64,000 nt of DNA, from NCBI GenBank assembly GCA_025465095.1, contig JAODME010000003.1, positions 54,167 through 118,166 of the forward strand, written 5' to 3'. How positions within the stretch are numbered: the stretch's first letter is position 1; each line of letters starts with the position of its first letter. Below are positions 1-9,038 of this stretch, piece after piece. This DNA comes from Microbacteriaceae bacterium. Its GTDB lineage: Bacteria > Actinomycetota > Actinomycetes > Actinomycetales > Microbacteriaceae. A program made the position numbers and the translations under genes. The notes under the pieces were generated by a model. The model made no database searches and was not told where the DNA came from. It was given only the letters and a program-made list of their open reading frames with translations.

Positions 1-1088
1 GGGACGATCCGGGGAGGGTCGCCCGGATCTGGGCCGATCATGGTCCGGTCCGTCGACCGTGGTGCGACCCGTTGCCACGGATGCTGCCGTGCGGCAACCT
101 CGAGCCGGCGTCAACGGGCATCGCATTCGCGCGCGCGGATCTGCCAGGCGAACAGCGCCAGGAGACAGCCGTTTACGATCCGGCGCGGCAAGGGCACCTG
201 TTCATCCAGGGAGCTCTCGGCGCCGGAAAGTCCACCGCGCTGACCGTGTTCGCGCGCTCGACCATCGCCAGGTGGGTTCCGGGCGACGTCGAGGGGGCGT
301 GGGACGCCATCTCGGCGATGGCGGAATCGGTGACCACTGGCAGTCCCGAACCGCGCCTCCTGCTGATCGACGACGTCGACGCGCTCGTCTCCCGGTTCGG
401 TCAGGACCATCAGCTCGAGTTCGTCGATCTGCTCGCTGTCGTGCTGAGGGAGGGGCCGCGATTTGGTGTCACGGCCGCGCTCGCCGCCACGCGCGTGGCG
501 TCGGTGCTGCAGGGGTTGATCGCGCTCTGCGACGCGCGTCTCCTGCTGCGGATGCCGAACCGGCAGGATCATCTCATCGCAGGTGGGCGCGGCGACCAGT
601 ACGACGAGCATCTTCCACCCGGCGGCGCGCGGTGGCAGGGCCACCTGGTGCAGGTGGCCTACTGCCCGGCCGAGATGCCGCCCGGCCCACTCACCCCCGC
701 CACGGCCGACTTCCCGCCGGGAGGAGCGACCGCAATCGTGAGCCGCCGCCCGAGCGAGAGGATGGCGGTTCTCGCCGGAGTGCCTGGCCTCCGCATCCTG
801 CCGGTCTCCGGGCAGTTGAGTGGCCCGGCCGGCATCGAGGTGCTCCGTGGCGAGGCATCCGTGCACACGGTTCTGATGGGGGATCCGGATGCCTGGCAGT
901 CAGCATGGTCACTCGCCGCCGCCGCGCTCGGCAGGGTGCCGACGCTCTTCGACGGTTGCAGCGTCGGCGAGTTCCGCGCGCTCACCCGGTCGCGGGCGAT
1001 CCCGCCCGCGCTCTCCTCGACCACCAACAGCGTCTGGCTGCTCACTCCGCGCGGCGAACTCCGACGAGCGGTGTTCCCGAAACAGTAG
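1..1088 (+). CDS. FtsK/SpoIIIE-type ATPase, C-terminal part (5' end outside window)
   Basis: The frame is open from the first bases of the window, so the gene starts upstream. A P-loop (GALGAGKST) and a Walker B strand (LLLIDDVDAL) are visible about 75 residues apart. The layout resembles the last, often degenerate, ATPase module of the multi-domain FtsK/SpoIIIE proteins of actinobacteria and of EssC/EccC-type motors. These proteins are membrane-anchored DNA or protein pumps. The region after Walker B is poorly conserved to my eye, so the exact subfamily and substrate cannot be fixed. It ends 12 bp from the convergent ald gene. The family call is moderate, because no N-terminal or membrane region can be seen. 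Confidence 0.7.
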   Translation, partial: DDPGRVARIWADHGPVRRPWCDPLPRMLPCGNLEPASTGIAFARADLPGEQRQETAVYDPARQGHLFIQGALGAGKSTALTVFARSTIARWVPGDVEGAWDAISAMAESVTTGSPEPRLLLIDDVDALVSRFGQDHQLEFVDLLAVVLREGPRFGVTAALAATRVASVLQGLIALCDARLLLRMPNRQDHLIAGGRGDQYDEHLPPGGARWQGHLVQVAYCPAEMPPGPLTPATADFPPGGATAIVSRRPSERMAVLAGVPGLRILPVSGQLSGPAGIEVLRGEASVHTVLMGDPDAWQSAWSLAAAALGRVPTLFDGCSVGEFRALTRSRAIPPALSSTTNSVWLLTPRGELRRAVFPKQ

Positions 1089-1100
1089 CGGCGGGAAGCG

Positions 1101-2216
1101 TCAGCGAAGCACCTCCGTGAGCGGTCGATGCGGCATCTCGTGCGCGGCGGCGACCGGCTCTGAGATCACCTCGCCGGCGTGCGTGCTGAGTCCGGCGGCG
1201 AGGCAGGGATCAGCCGACAGCGCCTTCTTCCACCCGACGTTCGCCACCGCGCGCACGTACGGCATGGTGGCGTTCGTGAGAGCGAACGTGGAGGTGTTCG
1301 GCACCGCTCCCGGCATGTTCGCGACACAGTAGAACAGCGACCCGTGGACGGAGAATGTCGGGTCGGCGTGGGTAGTCGGGCGGGAGTCCTCGAAACAGCC
1401 GCCCTGATCGACGGCGATGTCGACGAGCACGCTCCCGGGTTTCATCCTCGAAACCAGCTCGTTGCTCACGAGCTTCGGGGCCCTCGCCCCCGGGACGAGC
1501 ACGGACCCGATCACCATGTCCGCGGTGATCACGGCCCGCTCGATCTCGAAACCGTTCGACGCGACGGTGCGCACCCGTCCCGCGTACAGCGCGTCGAGTT
1601 CCCTCAGCCGTTGCAGGTTGGTGTCGAGCACAATGACCTCCGCGCCGAGGCCCACGGCGACCGCGACGGCGCTCGTCCCCGCGACGCCACCTCCGAGCAC
1701 CACAATGCGCGCCGGGTAGGTGCCAGGCACGCCGGGCACCAGGAGGCCGGGACCGCCGTTCGGCTTGAGCATCGCGTTCGCACCGACGATCGGCGCGAGG
1801 CGACCCGCTACCTCGCTCATCGGCGCGAGCAGCGGCAGCGCACGGGACGGAAGCTGAACCGTCTCGTAGGCGATCGCGGTCACCCGGCGATCGAGGAGTT
1901 CGCGGGTGAGCCGCGGTTCCGCAGCGAGGTGCAGGTAGGCGAAGATCAACAGGTCCTCGCGGAGTTGACGATACTCGCTCGCCACCGGCTCCTTCACCTT
2001 CACCAGTAGCTCGGCCAGAGCCCAGGTGGAGTCAGCATCCGGTGTGATCACGGCACCGGCGGCGACGTACTCCTCGTCCGTGATCGAGGACCCGATGCCG
2101 GCGCCCGTTTCGACGAACACCTCGTGGCCGTGCGCGACAAGGTCGTGCACGCCCGCCGGAGTGATCGCAACGCGAAACTCGTTGTTCTTGACCTCTGCGG
2201 GTACGGCGACCTTCAT
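1101..2216 (-). CDS. ald: alanine dehydrogenase
   Basis: NAD-dependent interconversion of L-alanine with pyruvate and ammonia, in the cytoplasm. The 371-residue product has the usual family length. The catalytic residues fall exactly where the family has them: K75 (KVKEP), H96 (YLHLA) and D270 (VDIAVDQGG). The Rossmann loop GGGVAG is at 175-180. The frame is open for 57 more codons upstream, but MKVAVPAEVKNNE is the canonical N-terminus and is preceded by an AGGAGA ribosome binding site, so I start at 2216. The gene is divergent from the polyamine-type importer at 2456. The shared 239-bp region has AT-rich inverted arms (2311-2337) that could be an operator. Confidence 0.95.
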   Translation of the reverse strand: MKVAVPAEVKNNEFRVAITPAGVHDLVAHGHEVFVETGAGIGSSITDEEYVAAGAVITPDADSTWALAELLVKVKEPVASEYRQLREDLLIFAYLHLAAEPRLTRELLDRRVTAIAYETVQLPSRALPLLAPMSEVAGRLAPIVGANAMLKPNGGPGLLVPGVPGTYPARIVVLGGGVAGTSAVAVAVGLGAEVIVLDTNLQRLRELDALYAGRVRTVASNGFEIERAVITADMVIGSVLVPGARAPKLVSNELVSRMKPGSVLVDIAVDQGGCFEDSRPTTHADPTFSVHGSLFYCVANMPGAVPNTSTFALTNATMPYVRAVANVGWKKALSADPCLAAGLSTHAGEVISEPVAAAHEMPHRPLTEVLR

Positions 2217-2310
2217 GGCTCTCCTGCCTCGGACTGCATCGGGCGGACAGCACCGTCCGCCCTCGACACAGCGTACAGACGCGATCCGAAGGATTCCGCA
2301 CCAGTTTCGG

Positions 2311-2337
2311 ACAATAGATGCTGATTTCGTAAATTGT
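2311..2337. promoter_or_regulatory. candidate operator between ald and the amine importer
   Basis: Inverted arms ACAAT (2311-2315) and ATTGT (2333-2337) lie in a locally AT-rich stretch of the divergent ald/potD region. Lrp/AsnC-family regulators of ald genes bind AT-rich dyads of this general kind. Here the arms are only five bases and no regulator gene is adjacent, so this is a weak inference. Confidence 0.25.
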
Positions 2338-2455
2338 GCGTATCGATGTGGGCGATCTGCCCCATTTGCCGTACGATTCCGCTTCATCCTGTGCCAGTAT
2401 CAGTCAACGCGAAGCGATGACGACTCGCGCGTCGACGTGAAGGAGTGGGTTACCC

Positions 2456-3664
2456 ATGAACAGACCGTTCCCGACGGATCCCGTGATCCGGCAACTGATC
2501 GTGCAGGCCAAGCGCGCCCAGTTCTCGCGCCGGAGCGTGATGAGCGGCGCCGGATTGGGAGCCGCCGCGTTGACGCTCGTCGCGTGCGCATCGGGGGAGA
2601 CCGAGGCACCGTCACCGGCGAAGGACAACTCCGCGAGCGACAAGACGCTCAACTGGGCGAACTGGGCCGCCTATATCGACGAGGACGACAACGGCGACTA
2701 TCCAACGCTGCTGGCGTTCGAGGAGCAGACCGGCATCAAGGTCAACTACGACGTCGCCGTCGACGACAACAACACCTACTACGGCAAGGTCAAGGACCAG
2801 CTCGCGCTCGGTCAGGACATCGGTGCCGATCTCGTCTGCCTCACCGACTGGATGGTGAACCGCCTCATCCGGTTCGGATACGTTCAGGAACTCGACCTTG
2901 CCAGCATCCCCAACTCGAAAAACCTCACCACGTCACTGCAGAATCCCGACTTCGACCCCGGACGAAAGTACTCGTTGCCCTGGCAGGGGGGGTTCGCCGG
3001 CATCTGCTGGAACAAGGAGAAGGTGCCCGGCGGGCTCACGTCGGTGTCCGACCTGTGGGACCCGTCCCTCAAGGGCCGCGTCGGCGTGCTGTCGGAGATG
3101 CGCGACACCATCGGTCTGATCATGCTCGAGAACGGTGTCGACATCAGCGCCGATTGGACTGCGGACGACTTCAACGCTGCGATCGACGTGTTCACCAAGC
3201 AGGTGGACGACGGACAGATCCGAAACATCAAGGGCAACTCCTACCTGGAGGACCTCAAGAGCGAGGACACCCTCGCCGCGATCTGCTGGTCGGGCGACAT
3301 CACGGTCATCAACGCGGAGGCGGGGGACAAGTGGGAGTTCGCGATCCCGACGAACGGCGCGACGCTCTGGAACGACAACTTCGTCATCCCCATCGGTTCG
3401 GCGCGCAAGTCAAACGCCGAAGAGCTGATCAACTACTACTACCAGCCGGAAGTTGCGGCGGAGGTCGCAGCCTGGGTGAACTACATCACTCCGGTTGACG
3501 GCGCGAAGGACGCGGCGATGGCGATCGACCCTGAGCTCGCCGAAAATCAGCTCATCTTCCCCAACGAGGAGACGCTGTCGAACGCCTTCATCTTCCGGGG
3601 ACTCGACGGGCAGGAAGAGAGCGAATACAACGCAGCGTTCCAGGCCGTCCTGCTGGGATCTTGA
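2456..3664 (+). CDS. potD: ABC transporter substrate-binding lipoprotein, spermidine/putrescine (PotD/PotF) type
   Basis: Extracytoplasmic solute receptor of a polyamine-type importer, 402 residues. Residues 25-44 form a Tat-like lipoprotein signal: twin arginine (FSRRSVM), a hydrophobic stretch, then the lipobox LVAC with Cys44. The mature protein starts after a Ser/Pro/Glu linker. NWANWAAYIDED and the later YSLPWQGGFAGICWN block are characteristic of this receptor family. AAGGAG at 2440-2445 supports the ATG at 2456. The stop overlaps the ATPase start (TGATG), so the two are translationally coupled. The substrate (putrescine, spermidine or another amine) is inferred from family and from the neighbouring aminotransferase genes. 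Confidence 0.88.
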   Translation: MNRPFPTDPVIRQLIVQAKRAQFSRRSVMSGAGLGAAALTLVACASGETEAPSPAKDNSASDKTLNWANWAAYIDEDDNGDYPTLLAFEEQTGIKVNYDVAVDDNNTYYGKVKDQLALGQDIGADLVCLTDWMVNRLIRFGYVQELDLASIPNSKNLTTSLQNPDFDPGRKYSLPWQGGFAGICWNKEKVPGGLTSVSDLWDPSLKGRVGVLSEMRDTIGLIMLENGVDISADWTADDFNAAIDVFTKQVDDGQIRNIKGNSYLEDLKSEDTLAAICWSGDITVINAEAGDKWEFAIPTNGATLWNDNFVIPIGSARKSNAEELINYYYQPEVAAEVAAWVNYITPVDGAKDAAMAIDPELAENQLIFPNEETLSNAFIFRGLDGQEESEYNAAFQAVLLGS

Positions 3665-4860
3665 TGGGGCAGGGTTTCGCCGAGTCCGGCGCCGACCTCG
3701 AACTCGTGGGAATCCGGAAACGGTTTCCGGGCTTCACCGCGATCGAGGACCTGAACCTGTCGATCCCCGCCGGCTCGTTCTTCGCACTTCTCGGACCTTC
3801 CGGATGCGGCAAGACCACGACGCTGCGACTGGTCGCCGGCCTCGAGGAGGTCACGGAAGGGCGGATCCTGATCGGCGGCAAGGACGTCACCGCTACCAAA
3901 CCGTACCAACGTCCCGTGAACACCGTCTTCCAGAGCTACGCTCTGTTCCCTCATATGAGTGTGCTCGAGAACGTCGCCTTCGGTCTGCGCAGACGGAGGA
4001 TCGCCGACGCGACGGGCAAGGCGCATGAAGCGCTGCGGTTGGTCGAGCTGGATCACCTCGCCGCCCGCAAGCCGGCCCAACTGTCCGGCGGTCAGCAGCA
4101 ACGGGTGGCGCTCGCGAGGGCCATCGTCAACCGCCCGGCGCTGTTGCTCCTCGATGAACCGCTCGGCGCACTCGACCTCAAGCTGAGGCGCCAGATGCAG
4201 CTCGAACTCAAGGCGGTGCAGGAAGAGGTCGGTCTCACCTTCCTGCATGTCACTCACGATCAGGAGGAGGCCATGACGATGGCCGACACCGTCGCCGTCA
4301 TGAACAAAGGGCGGATCGAGCAGCTCGGTGCGCCATCCGTTCTCTATGAACTCCCGCGCACCGTGTTCGTCGCCAACTTCCTCGGCCAGTCGAACCTGCT
4401 CAGCGGGCCCGTAATCGGCACGACCGCCGACAGCATCTCGGTCGATGTAGAAGGCACCAGGATCGTCGTACCCCGGTCGCGCGCCCACCGGCACCGTGGC
4501 AACGTCACCGTCGGGGTTCGGCCGGAGAAGCTCGTGCTCGGCTTCGGCCCGCCGGAGGAATCGGCTGCCAGTAACATTCTGGGGCCGGGACGCGTCATCG
4601 ACGTCTCATTCAGCGGGGTCAGCACACAATACCTCGTCGCGATTGCCGGCGTCGGCACCATCGTCGTCTTCGCGCAGAACATCGGAACCGGACCGGTCGC
4701 GAGTGTGGGTGTTGAGGTGTGGGTGTCCTGGCGCGTCGAGCACGGATTCGGGCTCGAGGACGAGGATGCCCCCGCGCCGAAGTTTCCGTCGGACACCGAC
4801 ACCGCGACGATCGCCGTGCAGAAGAAGCGGGCGCTCATGTCGGAGTTCGGGGACTCCTAG
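3664..4860 (+). CDS. potA: polyamine-type ABC transporter ATP-binding protein
   Basis: Cytoplasmic ATPase that powers the importer encoded around it. In the 398-residue product the motifs are complete and in order: Walker A GPSGCGKTT at 44-52, Q-loop Gln90, signature LSGGQ at 140-144, Walker B LLLLDE at 160-165 and switch His198. The C-terminal third (about 240-370) fits a TOBE/OB regulatory domain of the PotA/CysA class. The ATG at 3664 overlaps the preceding stop; an in-frame TTG lies one codon upstream. Two bases separate its stop from the GTG start of the first permease. Confidence 0.92.
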   Translation: MGQGFAESGADLELVGIRKRFPGFTAIEDLNLSIPAGSFFALLGPSGCGKTTTLRLVAGLEEVTEGRILIGGKDVTATKPYQRPVNTVFQSYALFPHMSVLENVAFGLRRRRIADATGKAHEALRLVELDHLAARKPAQLSGGQQQRVALARAIVNRPALLLLDEPLGALDLKLRRQMQLELKAVQEEVGLTFLHVTHDQEEAMTMADTVAVMNKGRIEQLGAPSVLYELPRTVFVANFLGQSNLLSGPVIGTTADSISVDVEGTRIVVPRSRAHRHRGNVTVGVRPEKLVLGFGPPEESAASNILGPGRVIDVSFSGVSTQYLVAIAGVGTIVVFAQNIGTGPVASVGVEVWVSWRVEHGFGLEDEDAPAPKFPSDTDTATIAVQKKRALMSEFGDS

Positions 4861-4862
4861 CC

Positions 4863-5774
4863 GTGGCCTTCACCGCATTCTCCACCGGTACCGCAACAGA
4901 GCAGGGGCCGCGCAAATCAAGCAGGATAGCGCTGCTGCTGCTCCTACCGGGCGTCCTCTACCTGATGCTCTTCTTTCTCGTTCCGCTCGTGTCCCTCGTG
5001 ATCACCTCGCTGCAGGCGCCTCTCGAGCTCGGGGACATCGGTCAGTACCAGGCCGCGTTCCGGTGGGAGAACTACGCGACGGTCATCGGGCAGTACGGTG
5101 AACAGATCCTGCGGTCCTTCCTCTATGCGCTCCTCGCCACGATCTTCGCCCTACTGTTCAGCTATCCGCTCGCGTATTTCATCGGGGTCAAAGCCCGCCC
5201 GTGGCCGCTGCTGCAGAACCTCATGCTCGTGCTCGTCATCGCTCCGTTCTTCATCAGCTTTCTGCTGCGCACCCTCGCCTGGAAGCAGATCCTGTCTGAC
5301 GAGTCGCCCATCGTCACGGGACTGAAGGCGCTCTCGCTGCTCGCTCCGGACGCCTACATCACCGGAACGCCCATCGCGGTCGTGTTCGGGCTCACCTACA
5401 ACTTCATCCCGTTCATGACTCTGCCCCTCTACGCCGCGCTCGAGCGCCTCGACACCCGCTACCTCGAGGCGGGAAGCGACCTGTACGCAAAACCGTTCAC
5501 GACCTTCCGCACCGTCACCCTTGCGCTGTCCATGCCCGGCATCGTTTCGGGCGTGCTGTTGACCTTCATCCCCGCCGCCGGTGACTACGTGAACGCGAGC
5601 AGGCAATTCCTAGGCGGCTCTGGCACGGCGATGATGGGCAACGTGATCGAGAGCAACTTCCTGGTCTCTCTGAACTACCCGGCCGCCGCGTCTCTCTCGA
5701 TCATCCTGATGGCCGCGATCCTTGTGCTCGTCACCGCCTACGTGCGGCGAAGCGGAACGGAGGACCTGCTGTGA
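4863..5774 (+). CDS. potB: polyamine-type ABC transporter permease (PotB-like)
   Basis: First inner-membrane subunit of the importer, 303 residues with about six hydrophobic spans. The first is at roughly 20-45 (IALLLLLPGVLYLMLFFLVP). The cytoplasmic coupling-loop region reads YLEAGSDLYAKPFTTFRTV, an EAA-type loop. The frame is open further upstream inside potA. The GTG at 4863, directly after the potA stop, gives the normal N-terminus and is preferred, although its ribosome binding site is weak. The stop overlaps the GTG of the second permease (GTGA). Confidence 0.9.
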   Translation: MAFTAFSTGTATEQGPRKSSRIALLLLLPGVLYLMLFFLVPLVSLVITSLQAPLELGDIGQYQAAFRWENYATVIGQYGEQILRSFLYALLATIFALLFSYPLAYFIGVKARPWPLLQNLMLVLVIAPFFISFLLRTLAWKQILSDESPIVTGLKALSLLAPDAYITGTPIAVVFGLTYNFIPFMTLPLYAALERLDTRYLEAGSDLYAKPFTTFRTVTLALSMPGIVSGVLLTFIPAAGDYVNASRQFLGGSGTAMMGNVIESNFLVSLNYPAAASLSIILMAAILVLVTAYVRRSGTEDLL

Positions 5775-6643
5775 CGCTTCAGGAAGGTGCGGTGCTGGCG
5801 GGTGCCGTGACGAATCCACCCGGCAGGGCGCACCGGAGGCGCAGCGGCTTCCGGCTCGGCAAATGGCTCCTGCCGGTCTACGCCGCGCTCGCCCTGCTGT
5901 TCCTGCTCGTGCCCATCGCCTACACCTTCGTGTTCTCCTTCAACGACTCCATCCGCTCGAATATCTCCTGGCGAGGCTTCACGCTTGACAACTGGCTGGC
6001 CATCTGCGCTGCGCAGGAGGTCTGCGAGTCGTTCGGCAACAGCATCTTGATCGCCGTCGCCGCGACGTTGATCGCGACGACTCTCGGCACAATGATCGCG
6101 ATCGCGCTCGTGCGGTACCGGTTCAAGTTCCGTTCCCAGGTCAGCCTGCTCCTGTTCCTTCCCATGGCCACCCCTGAGGTGGTGCTCGGGGCAGGCCTGG
6201 CCGCGGAGTTCCTCGCCGCGGGAGTGCAGAAGGGAATTGGCACGGTCATCATCGCGCACACCATGTTCTGCATCAGCTTCGTGGTCGTGACCGTCAAGGC
6301 GCGGGTGGCGAGCCTCGACCCAGCCCTCGAGGAGGCTGGGCGCGACCTGTACGGTTCCCCGGCCCAGGTGTTCTGGCGGATCACCTTCCCACTGCTGCTG
6401 CCCGGCATCGTCGCCGCGGCGCTGTTGTCGTTCGCGCTCAGCTTCGACGACTTCATCATCACCAACTTCAACTCCGGAGCCGCGACGACGTTCCCCAAGT
6501 TCATCTACGTCGCAGCGGCGAGGGGGATCCCGGCCGAGGCGAACGTGGTCGCCTCCGCCGTGTTCATCTTCGCGATCGCGCTAGTCGTGGTCTCCCAGGT
6601 GAGCGCCGCCGCCCGGCAGCGACGCCTCGCGAAGGGCACGTAA
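5771..6643 (+). CDS. potC: polyamine-type ABC transporter permease (PotC-like)
   Basis: Second membrane subunit of the importer, 290 residues. After a basic N-terminus come about six membrane spans, starting with LLPVYAALALLFLLVPIAYTFVF. The EAA-type coupling loop is LEEAGRDLYGSPAQVFWRIT. The GTG start overlaps the potB stop by four bases, and the TAA stop shares its last base with the ATG of the aminotransferase at 6643. The five genes from 2456 to 8013 are therefore almost certainly one transcript. Confidence 0.9.
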   Translation: MTLQEGAVLAGAVTNPPGRAHRRRSGFRLGKWLLPVYAALALLFLLVPIAYTFVFSFNDSIRSNISWRGFTLDNWLAICAAQEVCESFGNSILIAVAATLIATTLGTMIAIALVRYRFKFRSQVSLLLFLPMATPEVVLGAGLAAEFLAAGVQKGIGTVIIAHTMFCISFVVVTVKARVASLDPALEEAGRDLYGSPAQVFWRITFPLLLPGIVAAALLSFALSFDDFIITNFNSGAATTFPKFIYVAAARGIPAEANVVASAVFIFAIALVVVSQVSAAARQRRLAKGT

Positions 6644-8013
6644 TGGTCCGGCCGGAAGTGCACTACGACGACCGAGATCGGCTGAAACGGCTGTGGCAGG
6701 TCGAGCTTGACCTGTTCCGTTCCGGGCGCCCCGAGTCGGAACGGCTCTGGCGCGAGGCGACTCCGCACCTGGCCGACGGCGTGCCGATGCTCTGGATGGC
6801 GAAGTGGCCGGGTCCGTGGCCGGTGTACGTGGTCGAGGCCGCCGGAGCGCACTTCTCCTGCGTCGACGGCATCGACCACGTCGACCTGTGCCTGGGCGAC
6901 ACCGGTGCGATGTGCGGGCATGCGCCGCCGGCATCCGTCGCCGCGATAGGGGCGCAACTGGCCAGGGGGTCCACGTTCATGCTGCCTACCGCGGACGCCG
7001 CGGTCGCGGCCTCGCTGCTGGCCGACAGGTTCGGGGTGCCGAGTTGGCAGTTCTCGCTCTCGGCAACAGACGCCAACCGCAGCCTGATTCGATTCGCTCG
7101 GCAGGTGACCGGGCGGCGAAGGATCCTCGTGCACGACTACAGCTATCACGGCACCGTAGACGAGGCCTACGCGACCCTCGATGAGCAGGGGAACGTCGTG
7201 TCCCGCCGAGGTAACATCGGGCCGCCGGTGCCCCTCGCCCAGACGACCGCTGTCGTGCCGTTCAACGATGTCGCGGCTCTCGAATCCGCGCTCGCCGTGG
7301 GCGACATCGCCGCGGTTCTGATGGAACCGGCCCTCACGAACATCGGAATCGTGTTGCCCGAGCCCGGCTACCACGAGGCGGTGCGGCGCCTGTGCACCCG
7401 GTACGGTGCCGTCCTCATCATCGACGAGACCCATACGATCAGCGCAGGGCCAGGCGGCATGATCGGCACTCTCGGGCTGCAGCCGGATGGCGTGGTCGTC
7501 GGCAAGAGCATCGGTGGCGGCATCCCGGCCGGCGCCTACGGGATGACGGCCGAGTTCGCCGCGAGGGTGCGGGAGGGCCTCGCACTCGAAGACATCGACG
7601 TCGGGGGAGTCGGCGGGACCCTGGCCGGCAACGCCGTGTCGCTCGCGGGCATCCGCGCCACCCTAGGCGAAGTGCTCACCGCCGACGCGTTCGAGAACAT
7701 GATCGACCGATGCGCCGAGTGGACGGCGGGCGTTCAGGCGGCGATCGACGAGTTCGACGTTCCGTGGCAGGTGACGCAGCTCGGCGCCCGGGCGGAGTAC
7801 AGCTTCAGGGCGACCGCGCCTCGCACCGGCACTGAGGCCGCGGCCGCCGACGACTTCGAGTTGCAGCAGTATCTGCACCTGCATGCGCTCAACCGAGGGA
7901 TTCTCATCACACCGTTCCACAACATGGCCCTCATGTGCCCGGTGACGCGCACGGAGGACGTCGCGCGGCACACGGTCGCGTTCCGCGAGGCGGTAGCGAG
8001 CCTCTACGCCTGA
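6643..8013 (+). CDS. class-III PLP-dependent aminotransferase (amine/GSA-aminomutase-like)
   Basis: Cytoplasmic PLP enzyme of 456 residues, fold type I, class III. The expected cofactor residues are visible: Asp261 (IIDETHT) and Schiff-base Lys288 (VVVGKSIGGGIPAG). The overall pattern is closest to glutamate-1-semialdehyde aminomutase-like transaminases that start with an extra N-terminal segment. Its start overlaps the potC stop, so it is made together with the importer, and I infer that it transaminates the imported amine. The substrate is not readable from the sequence. The last 10 bases overlap the convergent asparaginase gene. Confidence 0.85.
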   Translation: MVRPEVHYDDRDRLKRLWQVELDLFRSGRPESERLWREATPHLADGVPMLWMAKWPGPWPVYVVEAAGAHFSCVDGIDHVDLCLGDTGAMCGHAPPASVAAIGAQLARGSTFMLPTADAAVAASLLADRFGVPSWQFSLSATDANRSLIRFARQVTGRRRILVHDYSYHGTVDEAYATLDEQGNVVSRRGNIGPPVPLAQTTAVVPFNDVAALESALAVGDIAAVLMEPALTNIGIVLPEPGYHEAVRRLCTRYGAVLIIDETHTISAGPGGMIGTLGLQPDGVVVGKSIGGGIPAGAYGMTAEFAARVREGLALEDIDVGGVGGTLAGNAVSLAGIRATLGEVLTADAFENMIDRCAEWTAGVQAAIDEFDVPWQVTQLGARAEYSFRATAPRTGTEAAAADDFELQQYLHLHALNRGILITPFHNMALMCPVTRTEDVARHTVAFREAVASLYA

Positions 8014-9038
8014 ACGCCCTGGCCGGTCTCCGGGAACCGGACGAGGGCGGATGCCCGTATCGCCCCGACGGGAACGCCGGCGCCGAGCACACGGTCAGTG
8101 GTGTCCGCAATCACCGAATCCGCGGCGGTCCGATCGACGGCGCCCACCGACACGAGCAGCTCGAGGCCGATCATCGTCGTCGCCCGCGGGCTGCCGTCGA
8201 GTACCTTGAGCGCTACGGCGGTGCCGTCCGCGGCGCCCAGCACGAGCACGCCCTCTGCGCCGCCCTTGGCGAGGATCCCGAGCCGCTCGATCACCACGGT
8301 GTTGGCCCGCCCCGGGCCCTCGATCGCCCACGGGTGTGCGAGGATCGCGGCGGACAGCGCCACCGAGTGCTCATCGCCGCCGTTGAGCGCGGCGCCGCTG
8401 ACCCGGCCAACGGCGCGGGAGAGGGCGCTCAGGCTCGTCGCGAACACAGGAGCGCCGCATCCATCGATGCCGACCGTGCCGACCGATTCAACACAGAATT
8501 CCTCGATCGTGGACCGGACGAGTTGCTGCAACGGATGAGCCGGCGACAGATAGTCCCGCATCGACCAGCCGTTGTGAGCGCAGGCGAGCAGGAACGACGC
8601 GTGCTTTCCGGAACAGTTCATCGTGACGCGACGCTTGCCCTGACCCGCGACGCTCGCCGCGACGGCCGCGTCGCGGTCGAGCGGCCAGTCGTGCGGGCAC
8701 TGCAGATCGTCCTCGCCCGCCCCGGCGCGAGCCAGGATGTCGCGCACGACGCGCACGTGCGCCTGGCTGCCGACATGGCTCGCCGTGGCGAGCACCGCCT
8801 CCTCCCCGGCGAGGCGAACGCCGGACCGCATGACCGTGATCGCTTGAAAGAGCTTGAGCGATGACCGCCCGTACACCTCCGCGTCGCCGTCGCCGAGCCG
8901 CCGAAGCACCGAACCGTCCGGTGCCGTCACGACCGCCGCGCCGAGGTGCCGTGACTCGATCAAGCCGGCGCGCTCGAGCACGGCGAGCTCGACGACGCCG
9001 TCCAGTCCGAGGGGATGGCGTACGAGCGGCGGATTCAC
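8004..9038 (-). CDS. asparaginase (thermolabile L-asparaginase II family)
   Basis: Predicted to hydrolyse L-asparagine to aspartate and ammonia; 344 residues, no signal peptide, so cytoplasmic. It belongs to the asparaginase_II family rather than the bacterial AnsA/AnsB fold. Recognisable blocks are GRSSLKLFQAI near residue 58, MNCSGKHASFL near 143 and IDGCGAPVF near 195. The ATG overlaps the gabT stop by four bases (ATGA), so the two are one operon transcribed away from the OsmC gene. Together with ald and gabT it releases or recycles amino nitrogen. Confidence 0.85.
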   Translation of the reverse strand: MNPPLVRHPLGLDGVVELAVLERAGLIESRHLGAAVVTAPDGSVLRRLGDGDAEVYGRSSLKLFQAITVMRSGVRLAGEEAVLATASHVGSQAHVRVVRDILARAGAGEDDLQCPHDWPLDRDAAVAASVAGQGKRRVTMNCSGKHASFLLACAHNGWSMRDYLSPAHPLQQLVRSTIEEFCVESVGTVGIDGCGAPVFATSLSALSRAVGRVSGAALNGGDEHSVALSAAILAHPWAIEGPGRANTVVIERLGILAKGGAEGVLVLGAADGTAVALKVLDGSPRATTMIGLELLVSVGAVDRTAADSVIADTTDRVLGAGVPVGAIRASALVRFPETGQGVQA